Shown here: piece after piece, positions 1-8,163 of the stretch
How positions within the stretch are numbered: position 1 is the first letter of the stretch
Layout: each line of letters starts with the position of its first letter
Assembly: GCA_963836775.1 (NCBI GenBank)
Contig: CAWIKR010000003.1
Location: 1,798,001-1,862,000, forward strand
DNA: 64,000 nucleotides
Origin: DASQPR01 sp963836775
GTDB lineage: Bacteria > Actinomycetota > Actinomycetes > Mycobacteriales > Micromonosporaceae
Direction: 5' to 3'
Notes under the pieces: generated by a model
Told to the model about the DNA's origin: nothing
The model's database searches: none
What the model saw: only the letters and a program-made list of their open reading frames with translations
Made by a program: the position numbers and the translations under genes

Positions 1-100
1 CCGACCCTGGCGGTGCCCCGCATGCGCGGTGGATGGTGTGCCGTCGGGTCAGTCGGGGTATTCGGGTCACAGCCAACCCCGAGACTCCGAACGAGGCCCG

Positions 101-1012
101 ATGGAAATCAACGAGAACGCCCAGGTCGACCCGAGCCAGATCGATGACGCCCGCGGCCGTGGCGGAGGCGGAGGGATCGGCGGCCTCGGCGGCATTCCGA
201 TTCCGACGAGCAAGGGCGGGCTGATCGTCACCGCGATCGCTGTGGTCCTTGCGCTGGCTGGTGGCGGCTTCGGCATCAGCCAGTTGACCGGTGGTGGCGA
301 CTCCGGAAACAACCTCAGCACCGACTGTGCAGCGGGCACCTCCGGCCACGACGACACCGACTGCACCAACGCCCTGTATGTCGAGTCGATCCAGGACTTC
401 TGGGGCAAGGAGATGCCGGCGGTCTTCAACAAGCCGTACCAGACGGCGAAGACCGAGTTCTTCAGCGGCCAGACCCAGACCGGCTGCGGTGCCGCGGACA
501 GTGGAGTCGGACCGTTCTACTGCCCGGCGGACAACGAGGTCTACATCGACCTGACCTTCTACGACGAGCTGGTGAACAAGTTCGGGGCCAAGGGCGAGTT
601 CGCCCAGCCCTATGTGCTGGCACACGAATACGGCCACCACATTCAAGACCTCAGCGGCACGGAGGCGCAGGTGACGCGCGCCGAGCAACGTGATCCGCAG
701 GATCAGAACAAGTACTCGGTGATGCTCGAACTTCAGGCCGACTGCTATGCGGGCGTGTGGGCCAACCATGCCGCCGACACGAAGGACACGCACGGTACGC
801 CGATCTTCACGTCGATCACCAAGCAGGACATCACCGATGCGATCGACGCGGCCGGTGCTGTCGGTGACGACGCGATCCAGAAAAAGATGGGCGGTGGCGT
901 CGACGAATCGCAGTTCACCCACGGTTCGAGCGCCCAACGGGAGCACTGGTTCAGCACCGGTTACGACAGCGGCGACCCGAAGTCCTGCAACACCTTCGGC
1001 GACTCGCTCTAG
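101..1012 (+). CDS. Neutral zinc metallopeptidase, membrane-anchored (YpfJ family)
   Basis: A 303-residue predicted membrane-anchored zinc peptidase. A short acidic and glycine-rich cytoplasmic N-terminus is followed by one hydrophobic segment (about residues 40-60) and an extracytoplasmic domain. That domain carries the zinc motif HEYGHH at about residue 175, followed by the ELQADCYAG segment typical of the YpfJ/neutral zinc metallopeptidase family. The open frame extends upstream, but the ATG at 101 (MEINENAQVDPSQ) gives the family's usual start. Substrate unknown. Seen: motif and membrane segment; family assignment is from memory of YpfJ-like proteins. Confidence 0.88.
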   Translation: MEINENAQVDPSQIDDARGRGGGGGIGGLGGIPIPTSKGGLIVTAIAVVLALAGGGFGISQLTGGGDSGNNLSTDCAAGTSGHDDTDCTNALYVESIQDFWGKEMPAVFNKPYQTAKTEFFSGQTQTGCGAADSGVGPFYCPADNEVYIDLTFYDELVNKFGAKGEFAQPYVLAHEYGHHIQDLSGTEAQVTRAEQRDPQDQNKYSVMLELQADCYAGVWANHAADTKDTHGTPIFTSITKQDITDAIDAAGAVGDDAIQKKMGGGVDESQFTHGSSAQREHWFSTGYDSGDPKSCNTFGDSL

Positions 1013-1106
1013 GACGGGCGTGGCCGGGAGCTCACGTGACCGCGTGTAACCGGCGCCGTTGTGGGGTAGAACGCAAGATTGGCCGAAACGGGGGAGAGGC
1101 GATCAC

Positions 1107-1643
1107 ATGACTGCCGTGGCGTTCCTTACCAGCTTTGAAGGAGTCGAGCAGGCGGAGCTGACCGAGCCGTGGAAGGCCGTGGTGGATGCCGGGTTTGAAC
1201 CTGTTCTGATCGCAAACACACAGGATGGCCAGGTTCAGGCGTACCACCACCTGACGAAGGCCGACCGCTTCGATGCCGGCCTCTCGCCCGCGAAAGCCGA
1301 TCCGGACGACTACGCCGCGCTGGTCCTGCCGGGCGGTGTGGCCAACGGCGATAGCCTGCGCACGCAACCGGCGGCGGTGGAATTCGTCAAGCGCTACGCC
1401 GCCGCCGGCAAGCCGATCGCGGTGATCTGTCACGGTGGCTGGATCCTGATCGAGGCCGGCATAGTCGCCGGCCGCACGCTGACCAGCTGGCCGAGCCTTC
1501 AGACCGACTATCGCAATGCCGGTGCCACCTGGGTCGATCAGGAATTGGTGGTCGACGACAGCGATCGGCCCGCGCTCGTCAGCAGCCGCAAGCCGGACGA
1601 CCTGAAGGCGTTCTGTAGCGGCCTGAACGACGCGCTGCGATAG
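1107..1643 (+). CDS. DJ-1/PfpI family protein (type 1 glutamine amidotransferase-like)
   Basis: A 178-residue single-domain protein of the DJ-1/PfpI superfamily. The nucleophile elbow is VICHGGW, with the candidate catalytic Cys about two thirds along, preceded by the ALVLPGGVANGD strand-loop typical of the family. Members include proteases, deglycases/chaperones and stress proteins, so the reaction cannot be fixed. The ATG at 1107 is preceded by a GGGAGAGG ribosome site. An upstream in-frame ATG at 1059 lacks one. Confidence 0.88.
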   Translation: MTAVAFLTSFEGVEQAELTEPWKAVVDAGFEPVLIANTQDGQVQAYHHLTKADRFDAGLSPAKADPDDYAALVLPGGVANGDSLRTQPAAVEFVKRYAAAGKPIAVICHGGWILIEAGIVAGRTLTSWPSLQTDYRNAGATWVDQELVVDDSDRPALVSSRKPDDLKAFCSGLNDALR

Positions 1644-1701
1644 GCGCGACGCCGGCGAAAAACCGGTTGGGCCGGCCGCCGATGCGGGCCACACTCGCTA
1701 G

Positions 1702-2895
1702 GTGACCGTGGTCAAGCTGGTCCTCGCCCATCCGACCGAGCCGAAGCATCTCGTCCGCGCGCCGGCCTGGGGCGGCGACGTCGACCTGGAAGACCTCGGC
1801 CCGTTGATTGCCAAGGCCCGCGATGAGATCAAGGCCGATGTCGCCGTTCTCCGGGTCTATCCGCCCGTTGACGGTGAGACCACGGTGCTGCTCCTGCCAC
1901 TCGGCGACGGCTCGCTCGGCAACGGCTCGATCGACGATGCGGACTGGCGCGCGGGGGAGGTCGCCCCGGTCGGCCCGGTCTGGTCGACCAAACCCTTCCG
2001 GGGCCAGATCCTCGACTGGGCATCCGGCTTCCTTGGCCCGATCGAAGACCTTCAGCAGGTACGCATCTGGGACCTCTCGTGGGTGGCCCGCACCAAGGAC
2101 GCCTACATCAAGGCGACCGGCATCTCGCCGCTCTTCGCCGACGAGGGCGGCGTGACCGCGGCCCTGGCGGAACTGTTTCCGGACCGCGTCGCGAAGCCGA
2201 TCGCCTACGACACTGAGCGCCGCTGGATGATCCTCCCGGATCTGGGGCCGGGCCGCCGGCTGGACGCCGACAAGCCGGAGTACGAACGATTCCTTCGCGA
2301 CTTCGCCCGGATGCAGATCGAATCGGCACGCCACGTCGACGTGCTGATGGCGTCCGGTTGCGTCGAGCGGACTCTGCACTGGACGCGTAACCACGGCCGC
2401 GAGTGGCTGGGCAAGGCCGACCTGAGTGCGCTGCGGCCGGCCGACGCGGATCGGGCGCGACAGCTCATCGACGATCTGCCCCGGCACCTCGACCGGCTGG
2501 ACGCTCTCGGCCTGCCGGACACGCTGCTGCACGGTGACATCCACTCCGGCAACACCATCGGCAACGGCGACGGGTTCTGGTATATCGACTGGTCCGATGC
2601 CTCGATCGGGCATCCGTTCGTCGACATGTTCACCATCCGGCTCATCAGGGGCCGGCGCGGCGACGAGCTCAGAGCGGCCTATCTGGATGAGTGGCGCGCG
2701 GCCGGATTCGCCCACGTGGACGAATCCTGGGATGCCGCCGGTGTCGTGCTGGCCGCCCACCACGCGATCAGTTACATCGCCCTGTGCAGCGAGATCGAGC
2801 CGCCGGTGGAGCTGGATCTGCTTGAGATGATCCCGACCTTGGCGGCCCGGATGGTCGACGCAGCCGCCGGCCTGCCGATGCGGGACAGCGCCTAG
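1702..2895 (+). CDS. Aminoglycoside phosphotransferase-family (APH) kinase-like protein
   Basis: 397 residues. The C-terminal half shows the APH/choline-kinase catalytic loop LLHGDIHSGNTIG followed by YIDWSDASIGHPFVDM, that is, the HGD-x4-N and ID(W) metal-binding motifs. The N-terminal 150 residues look like a separate NUDIX/decarboxylase-like or unknown domain rather than a canonical N-lobe. GTG start at 1702. The true substrate is unknown; many such actinobacterial proteins are not resistance enzymes. It stands alone, separated from the convergent MEDS gene by 26 bp. Confidence 0.8.
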   Translation: MTVVKLVLAHPTEPKHLVRAPAWGGDVDLEDLGPLIAKARDEIKADVAVLRVYPPVDGETTVLLLPLGDGSLGNGSIDDADWRAGEVAPVGPVWSTKPFRGQILDWASGFLGPIEDLQQVRIWDLSWVARTKDAYIKATGISPLFADEGGVTAALAELFPDRVAKPIAYDTERRWMILPDLGPGRRLDADKPEYERFLRDFARMQIESARHVDVLMASGCVERTLHWTRNHGREWLGKADLSALRPADADRARQLIDDLPRHLDRLDALGLPDTLLHGDIHSGNTIGNGDGFWYIDWSDASIGHPFVDMFTIRLIRGRRGDELRAAYLDEWRAAGFAHVDESWDAAGVVLAAHHAISYIALCSEIEPPVELDLLEMIPTLAARMVDAAAGLPMRDSA

Positions 2896-2921
2896 CGGGC
2901 CGCTCGACCGCGGCCGCCGGA

Positions 2922-3842
2922 TCACACCAGGAAGTACGCCCGGGTCGTTGTTCCGGTCGTGGTGGTGTGCACACGGACGAGGTCACTTATCCGGTGCACG
3001 ATCCCGAGCCCGCGGCCGTGTGTCTGGTCCGGGGGCGTCGGGCGGCGTCCGGCCAGCGGATCGCAGATGTGCCCATTGTCCGAGACCTCGAACACCAGCC
3101 GGCCGTTCTCGGTCCAGGTGGCCAGCCGGCCGGACCCGCCGCCGTGAATGATCGCGTTCGTCACCAGCTCATCGACGACCAGCACGGTGTCGGCCACCCG
3201 CTCGAGGTCCAGGTTGGACGCGAGCGCCCAGGACGCGGTGAACCGCCGGCTCTCGTCGATGTTGTTGAACCACAGCGACATCGACGTCGCGGACCACGGC
3301 TCCGGAGCGAGCGGGAGATTGAAACTCGAGGCCGTAACTTCCGGATCGTCATAGTCGGGGCTGCGCCACTTGTGCGCGTCCATCCAGACCTCGGGATGCG
3401 TACGCGACGCGTCGGCGATCATCTTCCGGCTCAGCAACGTCACGTCGTAGGGGCACAGGATCGTCGCCGGGCAGCCGTCCAGCGCCACGTTGATCAGCGC
3501 CTCGTGCTGTGCGCACGCCGGATATTCGGTGGTGTCCCGGCCGGCCCAGATCGGCTCGCCGACGATCCGGACATGATGATCGTGGTGCCGCGCCACGAAG
3601 TTGAGCAGGACGTCCCCGATGATTCGGCCCGGATTCCGGCCGGCCGCCGTCATGTCGTGCATCTCCACCGCATCGGCGGCGTGGCCCCAGGCGTGCTGCA
3701 GCATCTCCAGTTTCCGGGTCGGGACCGCCACCATGACCGGCTCACCCAGCATCACGCCACCGAAGACGAACTCGGTGACGGCCGCGAGGTAGTCGTCGTC
3801 GCCGCGATAGAGCAGCGCGGGATGTTCGAAGGGGCTGTGCAC
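2922..3842 (-). CDS. MEDS-domain sensor with anti-sigma-type HATPase
   Basis: About 306 residues. The N-terminal half (HPALLYRGDDDYLAAVTEFV...) matches the MEDS (DcmR-like sensory) domain. The C-terminal 110 residues form a HATPase_c of the RsbW/anti-sigma kind, with the N-box DELVTNAIIHGG and a RGLGIV glycine box. It probably acts in partner-switching control. I chose the GTG at 3842 because AAAGGCGG lies 8 bases upstream and the family begins just before this point. The frame stays open to 3980, so a longer form is possible. Confidence 0.85.
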   Translation of the reverse strand: MHSPFEHPALLYRGDDDYLAAVTEFVFGGVMLGEPVMVAVPTRKLEMLQHAWGHAADAVEMHDMTAAGRNPGRIIGDVLLNFVARHHDHHVRIVGEPIWAGRDTTEYPACAQHEALINVALDGCPATILCPYDVTLLSRKMIADASRTHPEVWMDAHKWRSPDYDDPEVTASSFNLPLAPEPWSATSMSLWFNNIDESRRFTASWALASNLDLERVADTVLVVDELVTNAIIHGGGSGRLATWTENGRLVFEVSDNGHICDPLAGRRPTPPDQTHGRGLGIVHRISDLVRVHTTTTGTTTRAYFLV

Positions 3843-4114
3843 GGCGAATGCCGCCTTTGAGGTGGAGACTTTGGGGGCAGAAACTACGGAAAGTGAGTGT
3901 AAGTCACCGTAGAGCGATACGCATCCATAGAATGATTCGTTCGGTGAAGGACCGTGTACGCAGCGATTAGACCCAACCATCCTCCGTTCGGCCCATCACT
4001 GACTCGGGTGACGCGAAGTCGTGCAACAGCTTCGGATTCGTGCGTCTGAGGTGGCTGCGCCCCCGGCGCCGGGCGGGCAGGATGGAGATTGTCCGAACGG
4101 AGGTGTCCGATCGC

Positions 4115-5545
4115 ATGACCGACAGCCTGGAGATCGAACGCAAGTTCGATATCCCCGACGACTTCCGGCTGCCCCCACTCGAAGCGATCGGCCGGCCCGC
4201 CAAGCCGCACGCTTTCGACCTGGACGCCACCTATTACGACACGGCTGACCTCCGGCTGATGCGGCGCCGCCTGACACTGCGCCGGCGCCTGGGTGGGCAC
4301 GACGCCGGCTGGCACCTGAAACGGCCGGCCGGCGGTGACCGGACCGAGCAGCAGTTGCCGGACGCTCCGCAGGTCCCGCCGGAGTTGCTCGATCAGATCC
4401 GGGCGATCATCCGGGATCAGCCGCTCCAGCCTGTGGTCCGGCTCCAAACCCGCCGCACCGAGGTGGGCCTGGCCTCCGGCGACGACACCGTATCCATCGC
4501 GATCGACACAGTGCACGCCAGCCGCTACGGCCGGACGATGACCGAGACCGAGTGGAGCGAGCTCGAGATCGAGCTGGTCAAGGGCTCACGTAGCCTCATT
4601 GATCGTGTGGCCGCCGAGGTCGAGGCCGCTGGCGCGCGTCCGTCCGCGTTCGCGTCGAAACTGAGCCGCGCCCTCGGCGACGCGGTGCCGGCGAAGCCGG
4701 TGGCCGGGGCCACGGCCGCGGCCCGGGCGCTCGCCGGCTACCTGCGCACACAACGCGACGAGCTGCTTGCCAACGATCCACTGGTCCGCGGATTTGACGC
4801 CGACGGCGTGCACGACATGCGAGTGGCGGTGCGCCGGCTGAGATCGTCGCTCAGCACCTTTCGCAAACCCGACTCCGCGCATCTGCGCGCGGAGCTGAAG
4901 TGGCTGTCGGACCTGATCGGCGCGGTCCGCGACACCGACGTCCTGGCCGACGAACTGATCGGTGACATCGCCGTCACCGCACCCGATCTGGTGCCCAGCA
5001 AGGTGACGCGGCGGATCCGGCAACGATTGCGGCGGGACACCGCGGCGGCCCGGAAGGCGTTGCGGGCAGCATTGAATGGTCCCCGGTATTTCGCACTCCT
5101 CGACGAGCTGGATGCGCTGGTTGACGGCGAGACGGTCGAGATCAGCCGGACCTGGCTGCACAAGCGCACCCGCAAACGGCTGGCGGCGGCCGACGCGGAA
5201 CTGATGGCGGCGCTGGCTACCCGCGACGATGCCGAGCTGCACGAGGCGCGCAAGTCCTACAAGAAGGCGCGCTACGCGGTCGAGGTGGCCGGTCCCCACA
5301 AGGGCCGGACGCTGGCCAAACGGCTCAAGGAGTTGCAGGAGATCCTGGGCGCGCATCAGGATGCCGTGGTGGCGGCCGAGCTCCTCAAGGAGCTGGCAGA
5401 CGAGGCCGAGGCGAGCAGCGAACCAGAGTTCGGGCTCGGTGTGCTCTACGCGCACCAGCAACAGCAGGCGGCGGATCGCAGCGCCGAGGTTCCAGCGGCC
5501 TATGCCCGGGCGCGGAAGCGGAAGATCCGGCGCTGGCTCGGATGA
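4115..5545 (+). CDS. CYTH and CHAD domain-containing protein
   Basis: 476 residues. The N-terminal CYTH (triphosphate tunnel) domain starts with the EIERKFDIPDD signature (ExExK). The C-terminal CHAD domain (from about residue 215) starts GVHDMRVAVRRLRS and has regularly spaced His/Arg helices that bind polyphosphate. Such fusions associate with polyphosphate metabolism; a PPK2 gene lies 2 kb downstream, which fits. Start ATG 4115 has an ACGGAGG site. Upstream in-frame ATGs (4040, 4082) lack one. Confidence 0.92.
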   Translation: MTDSLEIERKFDIPDDFRLPPLEAIGRPAKPHAFDLDATYYDTADLRLMRRRLTLRRRLGGHDAGWHLKRPAGGDRTEQQLPDAPQVPPELLDQIRAIIRDQPLQPVVRLQTRRTEVGLASGDDTVSIAIDTVHASRYGRTMTETEWSELEIELVKGSRSLIDRVAAEVEAAGARPSAFASKLSRALGDAVPAKPVAGATAAARALAGYLRTQRDELLANDPLVRGFDADGVHDMRVAVRRLRSSLSTFRKPDSAHLRAELKWLSDLIGAVRDTDVLADELIGDIAVTAPDLVPSKVTRRIRQRLRRDTAAARKALRAALNGPRYFALLDELDALVDGETVEISRTWLHKRTRKRLAAADAELMAALATRDDAELHEARKSYKKARYAVEVAGPHKGRTLAKRLKELQEILGAHQDAVVAAELLKELADEAEASSEPEFGLGVLYAHQQQQAADRSAEVPAAYARARKRKIRRWLG

Positions 5546-5559
5546 CCATCAGCTGAGCG

Positions 5560-6171
5560 TCAGGAGACGAGGTGCCGGATCGCGCTCGCGACCAGGAAAC
5601 CGCCGCCGACGGCGAGGCCTCCGCCGGCCGCGAGCACGACCACCAGCAACACGTCACCGACCAGTGCCGTGGCGACCGCGTGCGGGCCACGCCGGACCAG
5701 TTTCAGGCTTCGGGTCGGAGGGTGACAGCGCACGCGGACCGCGCTGGTCAGCGCCGGCGGCGTGCCCCACCCGGCCGGGACGACTTCGTCGAACGCCGTG
5801 CCGTCCGGTGCGGTCCCGCACACCCGCACCGTCCAGTGCACGTCGCCGTCATCGTCGACTTCGGGCATCTGCGCCATGACCTGGCCCCCGACGATGAAGC
5901 CAAACAACCGCGACTGCCAGATCCGGACGTACTTGGATCCGACCCGGGCCATCCCGTGCAACGAGATGCCCGCCAGCAGCACCCCGATGATCAGGATGAA
6001 TATCCGGCCGTCCGGAGTGCCGGCGACGTCGAAGCGGTGACTCCGGCTGGCCAGCGCACGGACTACCTGCTCGAGGCCGCCGATGATGGCCAGGACGAGG
6101 CCGATCGCCGTCAGGCGGCGCCGGTTGATCAGCCGGCGACGACGGTGAGACCGGCCGGGGAGTGCGGTCAT
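5560..6171 (-). CDS. Membrane protein of unknown function, three predicted TM segments
   Basis: 203 residues. A very basic N-terminus (SHRRRRLINRRRL) is followed by a hydrophobic segment, a second one (IFILIIGVLLAGISLHGM) and a third near the C-terminus (ALVGDVLLVVVLAAGGGLAV). A soluble acidic loop of about 80 residues lies between TM2 and TM3. No family recognised. ATG 6171 chosen because the coding-like composition begins there; the frame extends to 6408. Its stop lies 15 bp beyond the convergent CHAD gene's stop. Confidence 0.7.
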   Translation of the reverse strand: MTALPGRSHRRRRLINRRRLTAIGLVLAIIGGLEQVVRALASRSHRFDVAGTPDGRIFILIIGVLLAGISLHGMARVGSKYVRIWQSRLFGFIVGGQVMAQMPEVDDDGDVHWTVRVCGTAPDGTAFDEVVPAGWGTPPALTSAVRVRCHPPTRSLKLVRRGPHAVATALVGDVLLVVVLAAGGGLAVGGGFLVASAIRHLVS

Positions 6172-6386
6172 GGGCTCATGATTGAGCGCCTGCAGGATCG
6201 GTGCGTCAACGGCGGCGGAACGCCCGATGAACCCTCGGCGACCACGCCGTTTGCCCTGGCCGGACCCGCCGATCAGGCCAGATGTGCGCCTCGTTCGTGT
6301 AGTCGGCTCACGTTGCCCGTTTCCTGTGCGGAAGCGCGCCGTTGCAATCGGTGAACGGTTGTCGTCGTCGGTGTAGGAGGCAATTG

Positions 6387-6980
6387 GTGACGACCGAAAC
6401 TGGCACATGGTTCTCGGAACACGATGTGATCGCGAATCGGCTTGCGTCCCTGGCGGGAAGCGCTGAAACTGCCGAGTTCCCGTTCGTGGCTCCGACCAAC
6501 ACCCCGGCCGGCGAGATCATCGGAGACTTCGTCGAGCGGTGCCTCACGGAGGAGCGCGCGGTCACCGCCTCGCTGGAGGCGCGTGGATTTCGCGTCCTGG
6601 CCTCGGCCGGAACGGTGGTGGCGGTGCTGATCGGGCTGGTGGCGATCTCGCCGACGACGATCTCCGGCTGGACCGGCACGTGCCTGATCGCCGGACTGGC
6701 CTGCCTACTGGTGTCGGCGGCGCTCGCGGTGGTGTGCGCGAGTCCGAAGCGGACCGTCGACATCGATCCGGTGTCGGTCGAGGCGAAGCTGACCGATCAG
6801 GCCTGGCAGGCCCGGGCCGAGCTGGCGCGGCGTAGCGTGGCGCGGAGCCAGCTGAAGGTGTGGGCAAGCATTCGGGCGGTCAACACCCGCCTGATCGGGT
6901 GGCTGCGGTTCGCGGTCATCGCACACGTCATCGGTCTCACCGTGGCCAGCACGGCCGCGCTGGTGATCGTCCTGCGCTGA
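6387..6980 (+). CDS. Small membrane protein, two to three TM segments
   Basis: 197 residues. A hydrophilic N-terminus with the helix EERAVTASLEARGFRVLASAG leads directly into TM1 (VVAVLIGLVAIS), TM2 (LIAGLACLLVSAALAVVCA), an amphipathic linker and a C-terminal TM (VIGLTVASTAALVIVLR). The layout resembles the small membrane proteins seen as SLATT/Pycsar-type effectors, but no cyclase or sensor gene is adjacent, so I do not assign that role. GTG start at 6387, preceded by TAGGAGG. Confidence 0.72.
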   Translation: MTTETGTWFSEHDVIANRLASLAGSAETAEFPFVAPTNTPAGEIIGDFVERCLTEERAVTASLEARGFRVLASAGTVVAVLIGLVAISPTTISGWTGTCLIAGLACLLVSAALAVVCASPKRTVDIDPVSVEAKLTDQAWQARAELARRSVARSQLKVWASIRAVNTRLIGWLRFAVIAHVIGLTVASTAALVIVLR

Positions 6981-6994
6981 TTCTCCCCCCGAGT

Positions 6995-7033
6995 ACGGGC
7001 GGACGACGGATGCTCCCTCCGTCGCCCGCCCGT
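6995..7033. terminator. Strong hairpin between convergent genes
   Basis: A 15-bp stem (6995-7009 with 7019-7033, one mismatch) around a 9-base loop, placed between the convergent membrane-protein gene and ppk2. It probably terminates both transcripts. There is no long T-run, which is usual in high-GC actinobacteria. Confidence 0.7.
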
Positions 7034-7071
7034 GCGATCTGCGACCCCGGAAGTCCGCGGGTTTGGCGGAC

Positions 7072-7983
7072 TCAGAGCGCGGGCGTGTGGCTCGGGCGCT
7101 CGTCCAGCTCGAACAGCTGCGACGCGGGACCGACGATCAGCGGATCCGGCGTGCCGACGAGCTCGACATCCTTCTTGTCGTAGTCGAATCGGTCGAGCAG
7201 GAATCGCATGGCGGCCAGCCGGGCGCGCTTCTTGTCGTTGCTCTTGATCACGGTCCACGGGGCGTCAGCGGTGTCGGTGTAGAAGAACATCGCCTCCTTT
7301 GCCTCTGTGTAGTCGGACCAGCGGTCCAGCGAGGCGATGTCGGTGGGGGAGAGCTTCCACTGCCGGACCGGGTCCACCTGGCGGATCACGAATCTGGTCT
7401 GCTGCTCGCGCCGGGACACCGAGAACCAGAACTTGACCAGGTGGATGCCCGATCGCACCAGCATCCGCTCCAGCTCCGGAGTCTGCCGCATGAATTCCAG
7501 ATATTCGGTACGCGAGCTGTAGCCCATGACGCGCTCGACGCCGGCGCGGTTATACCAGGAACGGTCGAAGTAGACCATCTCACCGGCGGCTGGGAGGTGC
7601 GCGATGTAACGCTGGAAATACCACTGCGTCGCCTCCCGCTCGCTGGGCTTCTCCAGCGCCACGACGCGCGCGCCGCGCGGGTTCAGATGCTCCATGAAGC
7701 GCTTGATGGTGCCGCCCTTGCCGGCCGCGTCCCGGCCCTCGAACAGGACCACCACCCGGGCGCCACTGGACTTCACCCAGTTCTGCAGCTTCAGCAGCTC
7801 GATCTGGAGCAGGCGCTTGTCGTGCTCGTAGTCCTCGCGGCTGAGGCGCTCCTGGTACGGGTAGCCCTCGCGCCAGGTGTCCACCGGCTGCCCGTCGGGA
7901 TCGACCAGCACCGGGTCATCATCGTCATCGTCGACCACCCGGTAGTCGCCGAATCGGTCGAGCAGCTGGAGCGGTTCCGACAT
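7072..7983 (-). CDS. ppk2: Polyphosphate kinase 2 (PPK2)
   Basis: 303 residues, the normal length for class I PPK2. It transfers phosphate between polyphosphate and a nucleoside diphosphate. Walker A GRDAAGKG is at residues 83-90, the Walker B region is YFDRSWYNRAGVERVMG, and the lid segment REQQTRFVIRQVDP follows. The N-terminus (FGDYRVVDDDDDDP) and the C-terminal DKKDVEL are family-typical. ATG 7983 sits directly behind a palindrome (7984-8007) that may be its operator. Confidence 0.95.
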   Translation of the reverse strand: MSEPLQLLDRFGDYRVVDDDDDDPVLVDPDGQPVDTWREGYPYQERLSREDYEHDKRLLQIELLKLQNWVKSSGARVVVLFEGRDAAGKGGTIKRFMEHLNPRGARVVALEKPSEREATQWYFQRYIAHLPAAGEMVYFDRSWYNRAGVERVMGYSSRTEYLEFMRQTPELERMLVRSGIHLVKFWFSVSRREQQTRFVIRQVDPVRQWKLSPTDIASLDRWSDYTEAKEAMFFYTDTADAPWTVIKSNDKKRARLAAMRFLLDRFDYDKKDVELVGTPDPLIVGPASQLFELDERPSHTPAL

Positions 7984-8007
7984 AGTTACACGTTAAGGTC
8001 CGTAACT
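7984..8007 (-). promoter_or_regulatory. Inverted repeat upstream of ppk2
   Basis: Arms AGTTAC (7984-7989) and GTAACT (8002-8007) with a 12-base spacer, ending at the ppk2 start codon. The position over the expected ribosome site or promoter suggests a repressor operator. Inference from symmetry and position only. Confidence 0.4.
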
Positions 8008-8163
8008 CCTGCTGACGAGTGGCGTGCTCGGAGTATCTGTTGTTCATTCGCCAGCCATCCCGTGCTCACCTGGACGGGGTCCGGGCCGGGCAGTCTGGCG
8101 GGCCGCGCGTCACACGGGAGTTGACCGGGGACGCCTCACTGCCGCGATAGATTGGACGAGCTG

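Noticed and set aside
1579..2925. 448-residue minus-strand frame opposite the APH-like gene
   Set aside because: Shadow frame without motifs; the plus strand has the HGD and IDW motifs.
6387..6980. Pycsar/CBASS-type membrane effector
   Set aside because: The TM layout fits loosely, but there is no cyclase or other defence gene adjacent, so only an unspecified membrane protein is reported.
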